Positions 8,662 through 17,366 of a stretch of DNA of 64,000 nucleotides are shown here, in pieces. Below the pieces are notes generated by a model. It saw only the letters and a program-made list of their open reading frames with translations. It had not been told where the DNA came from and did no database searches. Each line of letters opens with the position of its first letter. Position 1 is the stretch's first letter. The stretch lies in NCBI RefSeq assembly GCF_001267405.1, contig NZ_CP012369.1, positions 336,001 through 400,000 on the forward strand, read 5' to 3'. This stretch comes from Moorella thermoacetica (GTDB lineage Bacteria > Bacillota > DSM-521 > Neomoorellales > Neomoorellaceae). A program made the position numbers and the translations under genes.

Positions 8662-9927
8662 ATGGAGGAGAATAAAATGCCGGTGATCACACAAGAAAAT
8701 TTAGCATTGGTAGTGACCAAGGAAGTAGAGCAGGTTCGTGTAACAGATATCCATACCCATCTTTATCCACCCAATTTTGGAGATCTATCATTATATGGAA
8801 TAGACGAGCTGTTAACCTATCATTATCTTGTTGCCGAGTTTTTTAGATATTCTACCATGGACTATGAAGATTTTTTTAATCTATCCAAAACACAGCAGGC
8901 TGAACTAATCTTCCAGACATTATTTTTAGAGCACTCACCTGTGAGTGAGGCTCAGCGCGGTGTTTTAACGACGTTGAAAGAACTGGGGATGGATTTAAAT
9001 GTAAGGGATTTACGTGTCTTCAGGGAACAAATCAACTCGATTCCGGCATTTGATTATGTTGATAGGATTTTTGCGATAGCTGGAATAAAAGAAGTTGTTA
9101 TGACTAATGATCCCTTTGATCCCAAAGAAAGACAATTATGGGAAACGAAAGGCAATAAAGATCCGAGATTTAAAGCTGCCCTAAGACTTGATGTACTTTT
9201 GAATAACTATGAAAAAAACTATGAGTACTTAAATCAAATGGGTTTTTTGGTTGATAAGAAGCTGGATGAGAATACATTAACTGAAATAAGACGTTTTCTT
9301 CGTTATTGGATTGAAAAAACCAATGCCATCTATTTAGCGGTCTCATTACCACCAGATTTTATGGTTCCTGAAGATTCCTGCCGCTCGAGAATACTAGAAA
9401 AATGCGTCCTCCCAATTTGCAGGGAATTAAATATTCCCCTGGCTTTAATGATTGGGGTGAGGAGATCAATAAACCCCAGGTTAGGCCTGGCGGCGGATTC
9501 TTTAGGAAAAGCTGATATAAGGGCAATCGAATACTTGTGCAGGACTTATCCTGAAAATAAATTTTTAGTAACCATGCTATCTAGGGAAAATCAACATGAA
9601 CTTGTAGTAACAGCAAGGAAATTTAGGAATTTAATGGTATTTGGTTGCTGGTGGTTTTTAAATAATCCCATGATAGTTGAAGAGATTACAAATATGCGAT
9701 TGGAAAATTTGGGTTTGTCATTTATTCCCCAGCACTCAGATGCTCGCGTCCTGGAACATCTCATCTATAAATGGGTACATGCCAGGAAGATAATAGCCGA
9801 TGTTCTGACTAAAAAGTACCTAGATCTTTTAGAAAGCGGTTGGAGAGTAACAGAAGAAGAAATTAAGAGGGATATAGAGGATTTGTTTGGCAATAATTTC
9901 TGGAAGTTTGTCGGGCGAAATGTTTAA
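8662..9927 (+). CDS. uxaC: Glucuronate/uronate isomerase-like amidohydrolase
   Basis: A 421-residue member of the uronate isomerase branch of the amidohydrolase superfamily. The metal-binding motif near the start is VTDIHTHLYPP (about residues 27-37), as in UxaC, and the C-terminal part contains a conserved-looking FGCWWFLNNP segment. UxaC converts glucuronate to fructuronate (or galacturonate to tagaturonate), feeding the reductase at 10403. The sequence is divergent from enterobacterial UxaC, so the symbol is by fold and context. ATG 8662 and a second in-frame ATG six codons on are both possible starts. Confidence 0.78.
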   Translation: MEENKMPVITQENLALVVTKEVEQVRVTDIHTHLYPPNFGDLSLYGIDELLTYHYLVAEFFRYSTMDYEDFFNLSKTQQAELIFQTLFLEHSPVSEAQRGVLTTLKELGMDLNVRDLRVFREQINSIPAFDYVDRIFAIAGIKEVVMTNDPFDPKERQLWETKGNKDPRFKAALRLDVLLNNYEKNYEYLNQMGFLVDKKLDENTLTEIRRFLRYWIEKTNAIYLAVSLPPDFMVPEDSCRSRILEKCVLPICRELNIPLALMIGVRRSINPRLGLAADSLGKADIRAIEYLCRTYPENKFLVTMLSRENQHELVVTARKFRNLMVFGCWWFLNNPMIVEEITNMRLENLGLSFIPQHSDARVLEHLIYKWVHARKIIADVLTKKYLDLLESGWRVTEEEIKRDIEDLFGNNFWKFVGRNV

Positions 9928-9989
9928 TGGTATTAATAGTAGACATATATGCCGCTAACGCGGAGCCTGCAGAATGAAAATCTTTAGGG

Positions 9990-10240
9990 GAGTATTGTGG
10001 CTTGCGTAATCACCACCGAAGGGAAAGAGATTAAGACCTTTGGTAACAAGACTGATGATATTTTGGCATTGATAGACTGGCTGAAAGAGAAGGGGTGTAC
10101 TCATGTGGCCCAAGGAAAGCGCCGGCATATATTGGAACCGATTTATAAAATGTTGGAGCCAGAACTAGTACACCCCTTGGTAGTTAATGGCCAGCATATC
10201 AAAGAAAGTGCTCGAATTTCGGCCTTTAAATGAGTAAATT
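9990..10240 (+). pseudogene. IS110-family transposase remnant
   Basis: A fragment resembling the N-terminal DEDD domain of IS110-type transposases: HVA/VACVITTEGKEIKTFGNK, then GCTHVA, then EPIYKMLEPELVHPLVVNGQ. Between the last two the usual MESTGVYW signature is out of frame. Read one frame over it gives KESAGIYW near 10110-10135, so two compensating single-base shifts have scrambled the active-site region. The start domain and the C-terminal two thirds are missing. It is a dead relic between two uronate genes. Confidence 0.8.
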
Positions 10241-10402
10241 ACCCGCCTAGATAAGGCTAGCCTTTATTGATATGAACCGTTTCCCCCTACCGCTAATTTT
10301 ATGTTGAAATATTTAAATAGCCCAAGAAGCTGCTATTCGGCGAGCATGTAATATATTGTAAAATCGACAGATATTAAATATTTTAAGGAGTGACAAACTA
10401 AC

Positions 10403-12019
10403 TTGCTGGACTTAGACAAAGATAGCATTAAGTATAAAAAGGCCTGGCAGGATGCAGGAATTGAACTACCGGAATTCGATTATGAAAAAATGGTGGCGGA
10501 TACCAAAGAAAACCCCACATGGGTACACTTTGGGGCCGGTAATATATTTAGAGGATTTATTGCCATGCTGCAGCAAAAGCTTCTCAATTTGGGAAAAGCC
10601 AAAACGGGAATTGTGGCGGTAGAGACATTCGATTTCGAAATCATCGATAGGATTTATGTTCCGTATGACAATTTGAGCCTCCTTGTCATCATGAACTTCG
10701 ACGGAACCCTGGACAAAAAAGTAGTTGCAAGTATAAGCGAAGGTTTGATTGGAGACGTTTCGCGAGAACATGACTGGAACCGGTTAAAGGAGATTTTTGC
10801 AAAGCCTTGTCTACAGATGGCGAGTTTTACCATAACAGAAAAAGGATACAGCCTGAAGAATGCATCAGGAGAATACTTTGATGATGTTCTCAAGGATATG
10901 CAGAACGGACCAGGACAGCCTAGGCATGTAATGTCCAAGGTTGCTTCATTGGCCTATACCAGATATAAAAGCGGGAAGTTACCCATTGCATTTGTAAGTA
11001 TGGATAATTGTGCTCATAACGGGGAAAGGCTTTATGAATCTGTTAAAACGATTGTAAAAAAATGGGTTGACAACGGATTGGTAGAAAGCGGTTTCTTAGC
11101 GTATATCAATGATGTAAGCAAAGTAAGCTTCCCCTGGACCATGATTGATAAGATTACACCAAGGCCTTCTGATATTGTTAAGGACTCATTACAATCAATA
11201 GGCTTCAAAAGCACCGAGATCGTTCACACTAAGAAAAATACTTACATTGCACCTTTCGTTAATTCAGAGAGATCCCAATATTTGGTTGTGGAAGACAATT
11301 TTCCTAATGGCCGTATGCCTCTTGAATTGGCTGGGGTACTTTTTACTGACAGGCAGACGGTGGACAAAGTTGAAAAGATGAAGGTCTGTACATGCTTAAA
11401 TCCTCTCCATACAGCTCTGGCGGTATTTGGATGCCTGTTGGGCTATAATCTTATAGCTGATGAAATGAAAGATAGTCAATTGAAGAAGCTGGTAGAGAAG
11501 ATAGGGTATGAAGAAGGCCTACCTGTTGTTGTAAATCCGGGTATATTGAGTCCTGAAAATTTTATACGAGAAGTCATAGAACAAAGGTTGCCCAATCCTT
11601 ATATTCCTGATACACCCCAAAGGATAGCCACAGATACTTCGCAAAAAATGAGTATAAGATTCGGCGAGACTATCAAAGCCTATCGCGACAGGAAAGATTT
11701 AGATCCTGCAAATCTCACCTATATTCCTCTGGTTATTGCGGGTTGGTGCAGGTATTTGCTGGGCTTGGATGACAAAGGTGAATCAATGCCACTTAGCCCA
11801 GACCCCATGCTGGATGTGCTGCAATCGTACCTTTCAAGAGTAAAGCTGGGTGACAGTGAATCTGTAGGGGATAGCCTGAAGCCCATTCTGTCAAATGAAA
11901 GTATTTTCGGTTTAAGCCTTTATGATGTAGGGTTGGGAGAAAAAATCGAGAGTTATTTCAAGGAAATGGTATCCGGACCTAACGCTGTAAGGAATATATT
12001 ACAAAAGTATTTAGGGTAA
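10403..12019 (+). CDS. uxuB: Mannitol dehydrogenase-family oxidoreductase, probable fructuronate reductase
   Basis: A 538-residue polyol/uronate dehydrogenase of the mannitol dehydrogenase family, which includes UxuB and UxaB. The N-terminal nucleotide-binding region contains HFGAGNIFRGF (about residues 44-54), and the family C-terminal domain is complete. The expected reaction is NADH-dependent reduction of D-fructuronate to D-mannonate, the step between the isomerase at 8662 and the mannonate dehydratase at 12090. The start is TTG after AAGGAG. It is longer than E. coli UxuB (about 490) but in line with clostridial forms. Confidence 0.82.
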   Translation: MLDLDKDSIKYKKAWQDAGIELPEFDYEKMVADTKENPTWVHFGAGNIFRGFIAMLQQKLLNLGKAKTGIVAVETFDFEIIDRIYVPYDNLSLLVIMNFDGTLDKKVVASISEGLIGDVSREHDWNRLKEIFAKPCLQMASFTITEKGYSLKNASGEYFDDVLKDMQNGPGQPRHVMSKVASLAYTRYKSGKLPIAFVSMDNCAHNGERLYESVKTIVKKWVDNGLVESGFLAYINDVSKVSFPWTMIDKITPRPSDIVKDSLQSIGFKSTEIVHTKKNTYIAPFVNSERSQYLVVEDNFPNGRMPLELAGVLFTDRQTVDKVEKMKVCTCLNPLHTALAVFGCLLGYNLIADEMKDSQLKKLVEKIGYEEGLPVVVNPGILSPENFIREVIEQRLPNPYIPDTPQRIATDTSQKMSIRFGETIKAYRDRKDLDPANLTYIPLVIAGWCRYLLGLDDKGESMPLSPDPMLDVLQSYLSRVKLGDSESVGDSLKPILSNESIFGLSLYDVGLGEKIESYFKEMVSGPNAVRNILQKYLG

Positions 12020-12089
12020 CAACTCAAAAGATAAAAAAGGTAACATTGCAAAGCTGTAAAGGTAGCATTTAGAGAGGACGTGAGAAGAT

Positions 12090-13169
12090 ATGAAAATGAC
12101 ATTTAGATGGTTCGGAGAGGGCTATGATAGTATCTCTTTGGATAAAATCAGGCAAATACCGGGGAAGCCCGGGATTGTAAGCGCTATTTATGATGTACCT
12201 GTGGGCGAAGTATGGCCTGAAGAAAAAATAAAAAAATTAAAGGAGACAGTAGAAAATGCGGGACTGGAATTAGAGGTCATAGAAAGCGTTAATGTCCATG
12301 AGGATATCAAACTTGGACTTCCCAGTAGGGACCGTTATATTGAGAACTACCAGCAGACCTTGAGAAATCTGGCTAAATTCGGCATTAAGGTCGTGTGCTA
12401 CAATTTTATGCCCATATTTGATTGGACACGGTCGGATTTAGCGAAAGTCCTGCCAGATGGTTCCACTGCTCTTTCCTATGAAGAGGAAAAGGTACAGAAG
12501 GTGGACCCCAATAGGATGGTGGAAGAAGTAGAGGCCAACTCTAACGGCTTTGAGCTGCCTGGCTGGGAGCCTGAAAGACTTAAAACACTAAAGGTGCTGT
12601 TTGAACAATACAAGAGTGTGGATGAGGAAAAGCTATTAAAAAACCTGGGGTATTTTTTAAGGGCAATTATTCCTGTGGCTGAAGAAGTTGATATAAAAAT
12701 GGCCATTCATCCCGACGATCCGCCGTGGTCTATATTTGGTCTTCCCAGGATTGTAAAATCCAAAGAAAGCCTGGAAAAGATCATGGCCCTGGTAGACAGC
12801 CCCTACAATGGTATCACACTATGTAGTGGTAGTCTTGGGGCAAATCCGGACAACGATATTCCTGCTCTTATACGCTATTTCGGCGCTAAAGGAAGAATAC
12901 ACTTCGGTCATGTAAGGAATATTAAGATACATTCACTCCGCAATTTTGATGAGTCTTCTCATTTGTCTTCGGATGGATCTTTGGATATGTTTGAGATTAT
13001 GAAGGCATACCATGATATTGATTTCAAGGGATATATCAGGCCGGACCATGGTCGAATGATCTGGGGAGAAGTAGGCAGGCCTGGGTATGGCCTGTATGAC
13101 AGGGCTCTTGGGATCGCCTATCTGAACGGGTTATGGGAAGCAATTGGTAAAATGAAAAAGGTATGTTAA
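12090..13169 (+). CDS. uxuA: Mannonate dehydratase
   Basis: A 359-residue UxuA-type enzyme that removes water from D-mannonate to give 2-keto-3-deoxygluconate, the substrate of the KDG kinase at 2-1024. The opening [20 protein letters not shown] is the family start, and metal and substrate ligands are visible in [29 protein letters not shown] and [13 protein letters not shown]. The ATG follows GAGAGGA. It is the last gene of the uronate set; GC content rises sharply after it. Confidence 0.93.
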   Translation: MKMTFRWFGEGYDSISLDKIRQIPGKPGIVSAIYDVPVGEVWPEEKIKKLKETVENAGLELEVIESVNVHEDIKLGLPSRDRYIENYQQTLRNLAKFGIKVVCYNFMPIFDWTRSDLAKVLPDGSTALSYEEEKVQKVDPNRMVEEVEANSNGFELPGWEPERLKTLKVLFEQYKSVDEEKLLKNLGYFLRAIIPVAEEVDIKMAIHPDDPPWSIFGLPRIVKSKESLEKIMALVDSPYNGITLCSGSLGANPDNDIPALIRYFGAKGRIHFGHVRNIKIHSLRNFDESSHLSSDGSLDMFEIMKAYHDIDFKGYIRPDHGRMIWGEVGRPGYGLYDRALGIAYLNGLWEAIGKMKKVC

Positions 13170-13192
13170 AATACTATACTGCCATGGTATCC

Positions 13193-13297
13193 TTAACGTA
13201 CGTATCTTCTCCGCGGCAATATATAGTGGCCACCGGCGCGCTGGAGATAGCGTAGGTTATCCTCCTGGGCAAAATCCGGGTCGACCACGGCTATCAC
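13193..13297 (-). pseudogene. Transposase remnant, IS1634-like
   Basis: On the minus strand a 34-codon piece reads VIAVVDPDFAQEDNLRYLQR followed by AGGHYILPRR and a stop. The pattern of an Asp near a segment 'N-L-R-Y-L-x-x-A-G-x-x-Y-I' is typical of the DDE core of IS1634/IS4-type transposases. No flanking transposase sequence survives in frame. It marks the right edge of the AT-rich uronate island. Confidence 0.55.
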
Positions 13298-13605
13298 ACG
13301 TCACAGTTACCACCCTACCAGGTTTTTATTGACTTCTTCAATTACCGCATATCTGCGTTGTTGCCCGGCCAGACCCAGCAACGTATCAGAAAGCTGTCAC
13401 TGTAAGGTAAAATGGTCGAGGAGAAGTATGCCTCGAAGCATCCCCCACATCACAGAGCCGTGCTGGCGTAATTAACACACACGGCTCCTTAAGGAATTCT
13501 TTACGCAATGTATGCCCACAAAACCGATGTTGGGAAAAATTTTACCAGGCTGCCCTGCTGAATGGCTTATGCCACCGCAGGGGCTGGCGGAGGCAGGGGT
13601 GCGTC
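13298..13605. other. Non-coding stretch before sfsA
   Basis: No gene is supported here. A hairpin with perfect 8-bp arms (GAGCCGTG 13455-13462, CACGGCTC 13480-13487) is the only notable structure; it resembles a transcription stop or a decayed intron domain V but has no T-tract and no bulge pattern to decide. Confidence 0.4.
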
Positions 13606-14304
13606 ATGGTCGAACTACCCGCCAATTTGATTAAAGCTACCTTTCTTTCCCGGCCGAACCGTTTTACAGTGGTGGCTGCCAGGGAAGGGGAGAAGCTGGT
13701 TGCCTTCCTGGCCGACCCGGGGCGCTTGACGGAACTGTTGCTGCCCGGGGCTGAGGTCTACTTGGCCCCGGCATCACGGCAGGGGGATAGGAAAACGGCC
13801 TACGACGTGGTCCTGCTCCGCCAGAACGGTACCTTTATTTCCCTGGACAGCCGCCTGCCCAACCGCCTCTTTGCCGCCGCCTTACAGGCCGGGAGCCTTG
13901 AACCCTTCAAAGGTTACCGGCTGCGGGCGACCGAGGTCCGGGCCGGTTCCAGCCGCCTGGACTTTTTACTCCAGGGTGATGGACACCCCCCCTGCTACGT
14001 TGAGGTAAAATCGGTAACCCTGGTAAGAGGTGGGCTGGCCCTTTTCCCCGATGCCCCGACTGCTCGCGGCAGCCGTCACCTGCGGGAGTTGATGGCCCTG
14101 CACTCCCGGGGCTACCGGGCGGCAGCCGTTTTTATCATCCAGCGGGAAGATGCTATCAGCCTGGCCCCCAACGAGGTTACCGACCCTTGCTTTTCCAGCA
14201 CCATCAGAGAAGCGGCTGCCGCCGGGGTGGAAATCTATGCCTACCGCTGCCATATCGACCCGGTGACAGTCAGCCTGATCGCTCCCGTAATGGTAAAACT
14301 TTAG
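13606..14304 (+). CDS. sfsA: SfsA family protein
   Basis: A 232-residue SfsA homologue, close to the usual length of about 230. Family-typical segments are FLSRPNRFTVVA, LADPGRLTELLLPG (OB-like N-terminal half) and the nuclease-like core SSRLDFLLQGD with YVEVKSVTLV, followed by SRHLRELMAL. The E. coli protein was named for stimulating sugar fermentation and binds DNA; the core resembles restriction-endonuclease folds, and its precise role is unsettled. The ATG follows GGAGGCAGGGG. Confidence 0.92.
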   Translation: MVELPANLIKATFLSRPNRFTVVAAREGEKLVAFLADPGRLTELLLPGAEVYLAPASRQGDRKTAYDVVLLRQNGTFISLDSRLPNRLFAAALQAGSLEPFKGYRLRATEVRAGSSRLDFLLQGDGHPPCYVEVKSVTLVRGGLALFPDAPTARGSRHLRELMALHSRGYRAAAVFIIQREDAISLAPNEVTDPCFSSTIREAAAAGVEIYAYRCHIDPVTVSLIAPVMVKL

Positions 14305-14644
14305 GAAAAATGAGGGTCAGTATATACTATAGCAAGGGAGCCACGTATACGGTTCGAAACGAGTTATACCACCATTGCGTCCAGGTGTGTTACTCCTCAG
14401 GTCCCGCAGGGAAACGGCGAGCCCCATGACTATTATCACCACCTTAACCCCCGGCTCAGATAAGGCCGGGTTTTTTTGCGTAAGGGCGTTAGTAATCGTA
14501 CTGGGGCGGCCCCCTGCCGGGAAAGAAAATTTTCCGGGTGCAAAGGAATATTTTCACCTTGACGGGCACAAGAGTTCATGGGATAATGAAATTAATAATT
14601 TAAAGATCATTAATCTATTCATATAACTCCCGAGGAGTACAAGA
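14305..14644. other. Intergenic region between sfsA and the sulfur island
   Basis: Non-coding apart from a terminator-like hairpin at 14444-14477. The last 70 bases are AT-rich with two ATTAAT half-sites (about 14588-14612) just upstream of the ArsR gene, a reasonable place for its promoter and operator. I could not match the segment 14340-14440 to a known RNA. Confidence 0.4.
14444..14477 (+). terminator. Rho-independent terminator
   Basis: A GC-rich stem formed by AACCCCCGGC and GGCCGGGTT, with a short loop, runs straight into seven T residues. It would end transcription from sfsA before the sulfur island. Confidence 0.75.
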
Positions 14645-14980
14645 ATGCTTTCCAAGTCTGAATGCACCCTGGTGGCGGAGTTCCTCCAGGGCCTCGCCAA
14701 CCCGGTGCGGGTAAAGATCCTCTGCGCCCTCCGGGAGGGCGAAAAGAGTGTCAGCGAGATTGTCCGCGAAACCGGGGAAAAACAGTCCAACGTCTCCCAG
14801 CAACTGCAAATACTCCTGCACAAAGGCTACCTCAGCCGCCGGCGTGAAGAGCGCAACGTCTTTTATGCCATAAAGAAACCCGAACTTTTTACCCTGATGG
14901 AGCAAATTCGTACCCTTGTCCTGGCTGAAAAAAGGGGGGAGGAGGCAAAGAGGCCTGAAGAGGCCATTCTAGAAGAATAA
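14645..14980 (+). CDS. ArsR/SmtB-family regulator of the sulfur island
   Basis: A 111-residue winged-helix repressor. The helix-turn-helix is SEIVRETGEKQSNVSQQLQI and the preceding helix reads ANPVRVKILCALREGE. The Cys in ILCAL (residue 27) sits where SqrR/BigR/sHdrR-type persulfide sensors have their first redox Cys. The usual second Cys near the C-terminus is absent; the only other Cys is residue 7. It lies 20 bp before a DsrE-like gene and in the same direction, as sHdrR-type regulators do in sulfur-oxidiser clusters. Sulfide or persulfide sensing is likely by context but with an altered Cys arrangement. Confidence 0.82.
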   Translation: MLSKSECTLVAEFLQGLANPVRVKILCALREGEKSVSEIVRETGEKQSNVSQQLQILLHKGYLSRRREERNVFYAIKKPELFTLMEQIRTLVLAEKRGEEAKRPEEAILEE

Positions 14981-15000
14981 AGGGAAGGAGGGGAGAATGC

Positions 15001-15354
15001 ATGGCACAGCTTTGCCTGGTAGTCCAGACCGGCCCCTATACCTACCAGAATTTAGATACGGCCTATGGCCTGGCCCGGGCGGCCCTGGCCAAAGGGCATG
15101 GCGTCAGCCTTTTTTTGTACATCGACGGGGTAGTGGCCGCCAATAAAAATATCGACGCCCCCGGTGAGCGCAATATTGCCGCTATGCTCCAGGAACTGGC
15201 CGCCGCCGGTGTCCGCATCGCTTCCTGCGGTGCCTGTTCCAAGTTCCGGGGCATTACCGACGAGATGTACATCGACGGGGCGGAAATGGGTAGCCTGGTT
15301 GATATGGCTGATATGATCCAGGAGGCCGATGTCTTGATTAACTTTGGATTTTAA
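15001..15354 (+). CDS. DsrE-like sulfur carrier
   Basis: A 117-residue DsrE/TusD-fold protein. The family's sulfur-binding Cys region is visible as SCGACSKFRG (Cys76 and Cys79), followed by the usual acidic stretch and the hydrophobic C-terminus ADVLINFGF. It heads a DsrE-DsrF-DsrH-like trio. In Dsr and Tus systems such proteins relay sulfane sulfur between TusA and a downstream acceptor in the cytoplasm. The ribosome site is GGAAGGAGGGG. Confidence 0.82.
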   Translation: MAQLCLVVQTGPYTYQNLDTAYGLARAALAKGHGVSLFLYIDGVVAANKNIDAPGERNIAAMLQELAAAGVRIASCGACSKFRGITDEMYIDGAEMGSLVDMADMIQEADVLINFGF

Positions 15355-15384
15355 TAATTGCCATAAGAGGCAGGTGACAGGAAA

Positions 15385-15735
15385 TTGCAAAAAGTGATGG
15401 TTTTGATTCCTTCCGCCCCTTACGGGACAGCGGCTATGGTCGAGGGCTACCGCTACGCCATCGGCATGGCGAGCCTGGAGGTAGATACCACCGTGGTTCT
15501 CCTTGATGACGGTGTCTGGGCTGTTTACCCGGGTCAGAACCCGAAAGCCCTGCAGATGAAATCCCTGGGAGAGGCCTTTGCCAGCATTGAAGATATGGGC
15601 GTAAAACTCCTGGTTTCCAGGGAATCTTTGGAAGAACGGGGCATACCCGAAGACAAAATCCTGGCCGGCCGGGTGGTCGACCGGGCAGGCCTGGGTGAAG
15701 CCCTGGCGGGAGCAGAAGGTATTATCCAATTTTAA
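15385..15735 (+). CDS. DsrF/TusC-like protein
   Basis: A 116-residue protein of the DsrE/F-like fold: N-terminal VMVLIPSAPYGTAAMVEGYR, middle VVLLDDGVWAVYPGQNP (as in TusC, LLxDGVxAA), and C-terminal AGAEGIIQF. It contains no Cys, so it is probably a structural partner of the DsrE-like subunit and not a carrier itself. The start is TTG. It lies between the DsrE- and DsrH-like genes with short gaps (30 and 14 bp), which supports one heteromeric complex. Confidence 0.75.
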   Translation: MQKVMVLIPSAPYGTAAMVEGYRYAIGMASLEVDTTVVLLDDGVWAVYPGQNPKALQMKSLGEAFASIEDMGVKLLVSRESLEERGIPEDKILAGRVVDRAGLGEALAGAEGIIQF

Positions 15736-15749
15736 GGAGGAAGGGCCCC

Positions 15750-16055
15750 TTGTTGGTATTGTTAACGCGTTCCCCATTTCAGCGGCAGGATTACCGGCGC
15801 AACCTCCAGCTGGCTATGACCCAGCCGGGTTCGGAGGTTATCCTGATCCAGGATGCCGTCCTGGCCCTGCATAAAGCACCGGCTGACTACCAGGAAATGG
15901 TCGATCAGGCCCGCGTTCAGGGGATAAATTTTTACGCCCTGGCGGCCGACCTGGAAGCCCGGGGCTTGGATACAAAAGCTACTTACCCGGGAACCAGGGT
16001 CATTGATTATGGCGAAATGGTTGACCTGGCCGTAAAGCACGGGAAGGTTTTGTGA
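15750..16055 (+). CDS. DsrH/TusB-like protein
   Basis: A 101-residue TusB/DsrH-family protein: LTRSPFQRQDYRRNLQLA and VILIQDAVLAL match the family pattern (KSPF near the start, LLIQDGV in the middle). Like the preceding gene it has no Cys, while some DsrH proteins have one. TTG start after GGAGGAAGGG. Third member of the trio. Confidence 0.75.
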   Translation: MLVLLTRSPFQRQDYRRNLQLAMTQPGSEVILIQDAVLALHKAPADYQEMVDQARVQGINFYALAADLEARGLDTKATYPGTRVIDYGEMVDLAVKHGKVL

Positions 16056-16094
16056 AAGTCACCCCGCAATATTTTTTCTAAGGAGGTCATCACC

Positions 16095-16322
16095 ATGCAG
16101 GCCGATGCAGTTTTAGACGCCAGGGGGCTGCTCTGCCCCATGCCCATCGTCAAGCTCTCTCAAAAAATCAAGGCCATGGATTCCGGGCAGGTCCTGGAGG
16201 TTCAGGCCGACGACAAGGGGGCGGCAGTGGACATCCCGGCCTGGTGCCAGAAGACGGGTAACATCTACCTGGGGTCCGAGGCCGGTAGCAATTACACCAG
16301 CTATTATGTAAAGAAAAGTTAG
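16095..16322 (+). CDS. tusA: TusA-family sulfur transferase
   Basis: A 75-residue TusA protein. The active-site motif is LLCPMPIVKLSQKI with the persulfide-carrying Cys at about residue 14, and a short conserved WCQKTG near the end. TusA accepts sulfane sulfur and hands it to DsrE-type or Hdr-associated partners. AAGGAGG precedes the ATG. This is the first of two TusA genes in the island (see 26433). Confidence 0.92.
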   Translation: MQADAVLDARGLLCPMPIVKLSQKIKAMDSGQVLEVQADDKGAAVDIPAWCQKTGNIYLGSEAGSNYTSYYVKKS

Positions 16323-16334
16323 GAGGCACAGGTC

Positions 16335-16811
16335 ATGGCTGAAGACAAGATGGCCATCATTTGCTTCAGTGGCGACCTGGACAAAGCCCTGGCCACCTTT
16401 AACCTGGCCACCGGGGCGGCGGCTTCCGGCATGGAGGTAACCATCTTTTTCACCTTCTGGGGCATCAACCTCCTCAAAAAACCCCGGGGCCGCAGGGGTG
16501 CCAGTTCCCTCCTGGGCAGGATGTTTGACTGGATGATGCCCTCCGGCCCTGACAGGCTGCCCCTCTCCAAATTTAATATGGCCGGCCTGGGTCCCTTTTT
16601 CATGAAGAAGCAGATGCGGAGCAAAAAGGTCCAGGCGGTCAGCGAGTTCCTGGCCCTGGCCCGGGAAATGGGGGTCAAATTTGTGGCCTGCATCATGTCC
16701 ATGCAGGTCATGGAGATTCCCGAGGAAGACCTTATCGACGGGGTCGAATTCGGCGGCGTGGCTGCCTTTCTCCAGGAAGCGGCCAATGCGAAGATCAGCC
16801 TGTTCATTTAG
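16335..16811 (+). CDS. dsrE2: DsrE2-type sulfur carrier
   Basis: A 158-residue DsrE2-family protein (larger DsrE/F/H-like type). Recognisable pieces are AIICFSGDLDKALATFNLA at the start, TIFFTFWGINLLKKP, and VKFVACIMSMQVMEIPEEDL with the conserved sulfur-binding Cys, ending in FLQEAANAKISLFI. In sulfur oxidisers DsrE2 pairs with TusA and LbpA-Hdr. It follows TusA by 12 bp, the same tusA-dsrE2-lbpA order known from shdr loci. Confidence 0.9.
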   Translation: MAEDKMAIICFSGDLDKALATFNLATGAAASGMEVTIFFTFWGINLLKKPRGRRGASSLLGRMFDWMMPSGPDRLPLSKFNMAGLGPFFMKKQMRSKKVQAVSEFLALAREMGVKFVACIMSMQVMEIPEEDLIDGVEFGGVAAFLQEAANAKISLFI

Positions 16812-16861
16812 TCAGTGCTTTCACCCATCAATACTTTGCGGGAACGGAGGGGAACTGGAAA

Positions 16862-17278
16862 GTGCAAATTGCCACCTACAACTTTCCCGACGAGCTCTAT
16901 TACGACGACAAGCACAGCTGGGCCAGAATAGAAGGTGACGTTGCCACCGTCGGGTTGACCGACTTCTCCCAGCAACTGGCTGGTGCCTTCGTCCATATCA
17001 ACCTGCCCAAGGCAGGCAAAACCGTGGCCCGGGGTAAACCGCTGGCAGCCGTGGAATCCGGCAAGTGGGTGGGCCGGGCCTATGCCCCGGTGAGCGGGGA
17101 AGTCATTGCCGTCAACGAAAATCTCAAGAAGCAGACCGGCCTGATCAACAGCGATCCCTACGGGGAAGGATGGATTGCCAAAATCAAAATGAGCAACCCG
17201 GCAGAGGTGGCCGGCCTCTTACAGGGAGAGGCCCTCAAGGCCTTTATCGAGCAGGAAATAGCCAAACACCAGAAATAA
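16862..17278 (+). CDS. lbpA: Lipoate-binding protein LbpA (GcvH-like)
   Basis: A 138-residue GcvH-fold protein with the lipoylation site in AAVESGKWVGRAYAPV (Lys68, preceded by the Glu-Ser of the recognition loop). No glycine cleavage genes are nearby; it sits between dsrE2 and hdrC, the position of LbpA in sHdr clusters, where lipoyl-bound sulfur is presented to the Hdr-like complex. Start is GTG at 16862, just in front of a GcvH-like N-terminus (YNFPDELYYDDKHSWARI), with GGAGGGG upstream. Dedicated lipoate synthesis genes follow in the same operon. Confidence 0.93.
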   Translation: MQIATYNFPDELYYDDKHSWARIEGDVATVGLTDFSQQLAGAFVHINLPKAGKTVARGKPLAAVESGKWVGRAYAPVSGEVIAVNENLKKQTGLINSDPYGEGWIAKIKMSNPAEVAGLLQGEALKAFIEQEIAKHQK

Positions 17279-17366
17279 GGGTGTAACCGGCCTATTCCCT
17301 CATGGGGGGTGCTTGCCAATAGTAACCATTTTGGCAAAACCCTATTTTCGGAGGAGCGCGAAAGGG

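Noticed and set aside
13455-13487. Group II intron domain V
   Set aside because: The hairpin lacks the domain V bulge and catalytic triad pattern and no other intron part is nearby.
14340-14440. Riboswitch or other structured RNA before the sulfur island
   Set aside because: Some GC-rich paired segments, but no match to any class I know, and it lies before a terminator on the sfsA side.
16862-17278. Glycine cleavage H protein
   Set aside because: Fold and lipoyl-Lys agree, but no gcvT or gcvP is near and the gene is embedded among sulfur-transfer genes in the LbpA position.
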